NCBI RefSeq assembly: GCF_021155765.1
Contig: NC_060110.1
Location: forward strand, 1,054,001 to 1,118,000
DNA length: 64,000 nucleotides
Direction of reading: 5' to 3'
From: Diprion similis
Lineage: Eukaryota; Arthropoda; Insecta; Hymenoptera; Diprionidae
Part shown: positions 62,470 through 64,000 of the stretch, piece after piece
Layout: each line of letters starts with the position of its first letter
How positions within the stretch are numbered: position 1 is the stretch's first letter
Notes under the pieces: model-generated
Database searches by the model: none
The model's input: the letters and a program-made list of their open reading frames with translations, nothing else
What the model was told of the DNA's origin: nothing
Made by a program: the position numbers and the translations under genes

Positions 62470-64000
62470 GTCAAAGTCAAACAAAAACGAGAACATACTT
62501 TTAGGTCATATTAAGAGCAGAACAAGTTGTTGAAATGCCAAAATTTAATTTTTCATAAACAATGAATTTTGAAATTATTTATTATAATAGTGTTTTTTAA
62601 AAACTTTTTAAGATGAAAAATGAAAAATAATAGAAAAATTCTCTTTTTGTGGAATATATTCACATACAAAAAGTGGAAATACAGAGCACAAGGTATTGTT
62701 AGCATAGCGTCAAAGGTACCAGGCAAATACAATCGGTACAGGGATAACGAAAACGTTCGGCTTTGCTATTGAATCGCACATATACACAAACATCACACAC
62801 ACGCATTCACGGAGATGTTTATACATGGTTTCACGTTGTTATTTCAGTATTTATTTTCGTGCGGTGCGATTTCTGGCGACTCCGACTCTCAGCTGCTCGC
62901 GCGAGAAAATAATTCCTGAATAAAAAGCCGTGGTTGAGGAATCTTGGTATCTCTCTGAGAATGCAGGCCTCCCAGGGATGTACTTTGATTTTCTTCTCTT
63001 TGCATACAGCTTCTTTTGCGTATTTTCCTTCTTTTGGGTATTTTACACTCTCTACATGCCTCGTCTTATGCTGGAGTTATACAGGTTGTTTTCTAGTAAA
63101 CCCCGCAGTACGTTGGGTTGCCTAACACCGAGGGTAACAAATATCGGTAATATAGACTTCCCGACTTACCGGTTATAGGTAGCGCGTTTAAAGTCCGCGC
63201 GAGTGAGCTGGAAGTGTCCGTATGTCAAGTTGTATGGATTTGGCCAAGCAGTCGTTTCGTTGTTTCTAACCCTTTCGCTGAAGCATTTAGTGATCATGTT
63301 CCAGACTCACGTTAAAGTAATTACGACTCGGTAGGTCTGTATTACCGACATGTCTTCCCCTCAGTGGTAGGCAACCCAAAATACAGCAGTGTTTTCTTGG
63401 AAACACCTCGTATACTTACAATTAGATATCAAATATGAGGAACACAGGTAATGTTGAACGCATTAGTGCGATGCCTGTTTCGAACGATATAATGCCTCTA
63501 ACGAATGCTCACTCTGGATGTTATGCTTTTTCGATTATGAAAGTGAGAAAAAATTCCGGAGTTATATACATATTTTGTGCGTAATGGAAAAGAAGAAACA
63601 AATGATCCTGCATAGGTTTTTGCACCTATTTGACGGCGTGGGCGGTAAATACCTTTCTGCACACGGCTCGAATACACCCTCGGGTTTTGCGGCCAGTGAG
63701 CCGAATTGCTGTGGCCTGAAAAACTGTCGAATTGTTTGACAGGAATAGGGGGAAACAGGGATAAAAGGGGGGCAGCCGTTATAAGCGACGCCCCCTGCCC
63801 CACATTGCAATTCATCCTCAACGTTGAGGCACATTCCGAGTTGTGAGTAAGCATAATGGAAGTGAAGTTGGGCTTGCAGTACCTACTGTTGCTGAATAGA
63901 AGCTTCGTTAGGCTTTGTCTGAGTCTAGTGTACAGCTTTGCAGGCTATACTCGAGCTACTTTAATTATTCCGTGACGCAGACTGTGGCGGGTCAGCATCC
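62470..64000. other. Intergenic, no gene recognised
   Basis: ORFs at 62930-63178 (plus, hydrophobic) and 63498-63854 (minus) have no recognisable family. Nothing else is supported. Confidence 0.45.

Overview
This is a stretch of insect nuclear genome. It is AT-rich, its genes are split by canonical GT/AG introns, and it is full of poly(A)/poly(T) runs, microsatellites, MITEs and fold-back repeats. The arthropod-specific ZAD zinc-finger gene and the insect-type Moesin support an insect. The intron and repeat content would suit a hymenopteran, but I cannot fix the order from sequence alone.

Layout. (1) 1-34 kb, minus strand: one gene, Moesin (ERM cytoskeleton-membrane linker, 573 aa, nine coding exons). 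Seven exons sit in 692-4451. A 20.4-kb intron then separates them from the exon at 24889-25068, and the start-codon exon is at 30848-30904. Candidate alternative first exons lie at 32.06 kb and 33.58 kb. The big intron holds most of the small mobile elements and one striking 111-bp in-frame exon candidate (14672-14782). (2) 33.5-35.8 kb: probable promoter region, with outward-facing splice donors on both strands and a TTAA-flanked piggyBac-like MITE between them. (3) 37331-40525, plus strand: a complete six-exon deoxyribonuclease II gene (384 aa) with both HxK catalytic motifs. (4) 42202-44515, plus strand: a two-exon ZAD/C2H2 zinc-finger gene (660 aa, ten fingers). (5) 45.5-50.3 kb: repeat-derived block with a decayed Ty3/gypsy-type gag running straight into an intronless, frameshifted copy of USP7 (MATH plus catalytic domain). 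A pair of ~58-bp LTR-like repeats flanks it, and a hAT-like MITE lies inside it. (6) 50.3-64 kb: no gene that I can recognise. It holds fold-back elements, notably a 0.9-kb inverted repeat at 61.2-62.1 kb, and diffuse intergenic sequence.

The three intact genes have no obvious shared pathway: membrane-cortex linkage, lysosomal DNA digestion and sequence-specific transcription control. The most interesting points are the unexplained in-frame exon inside the Moesin intron, the gag-USP7 chimeric retrocopy, and a family of ~220-bp MITEs with strong inverted ends scattered over the window.
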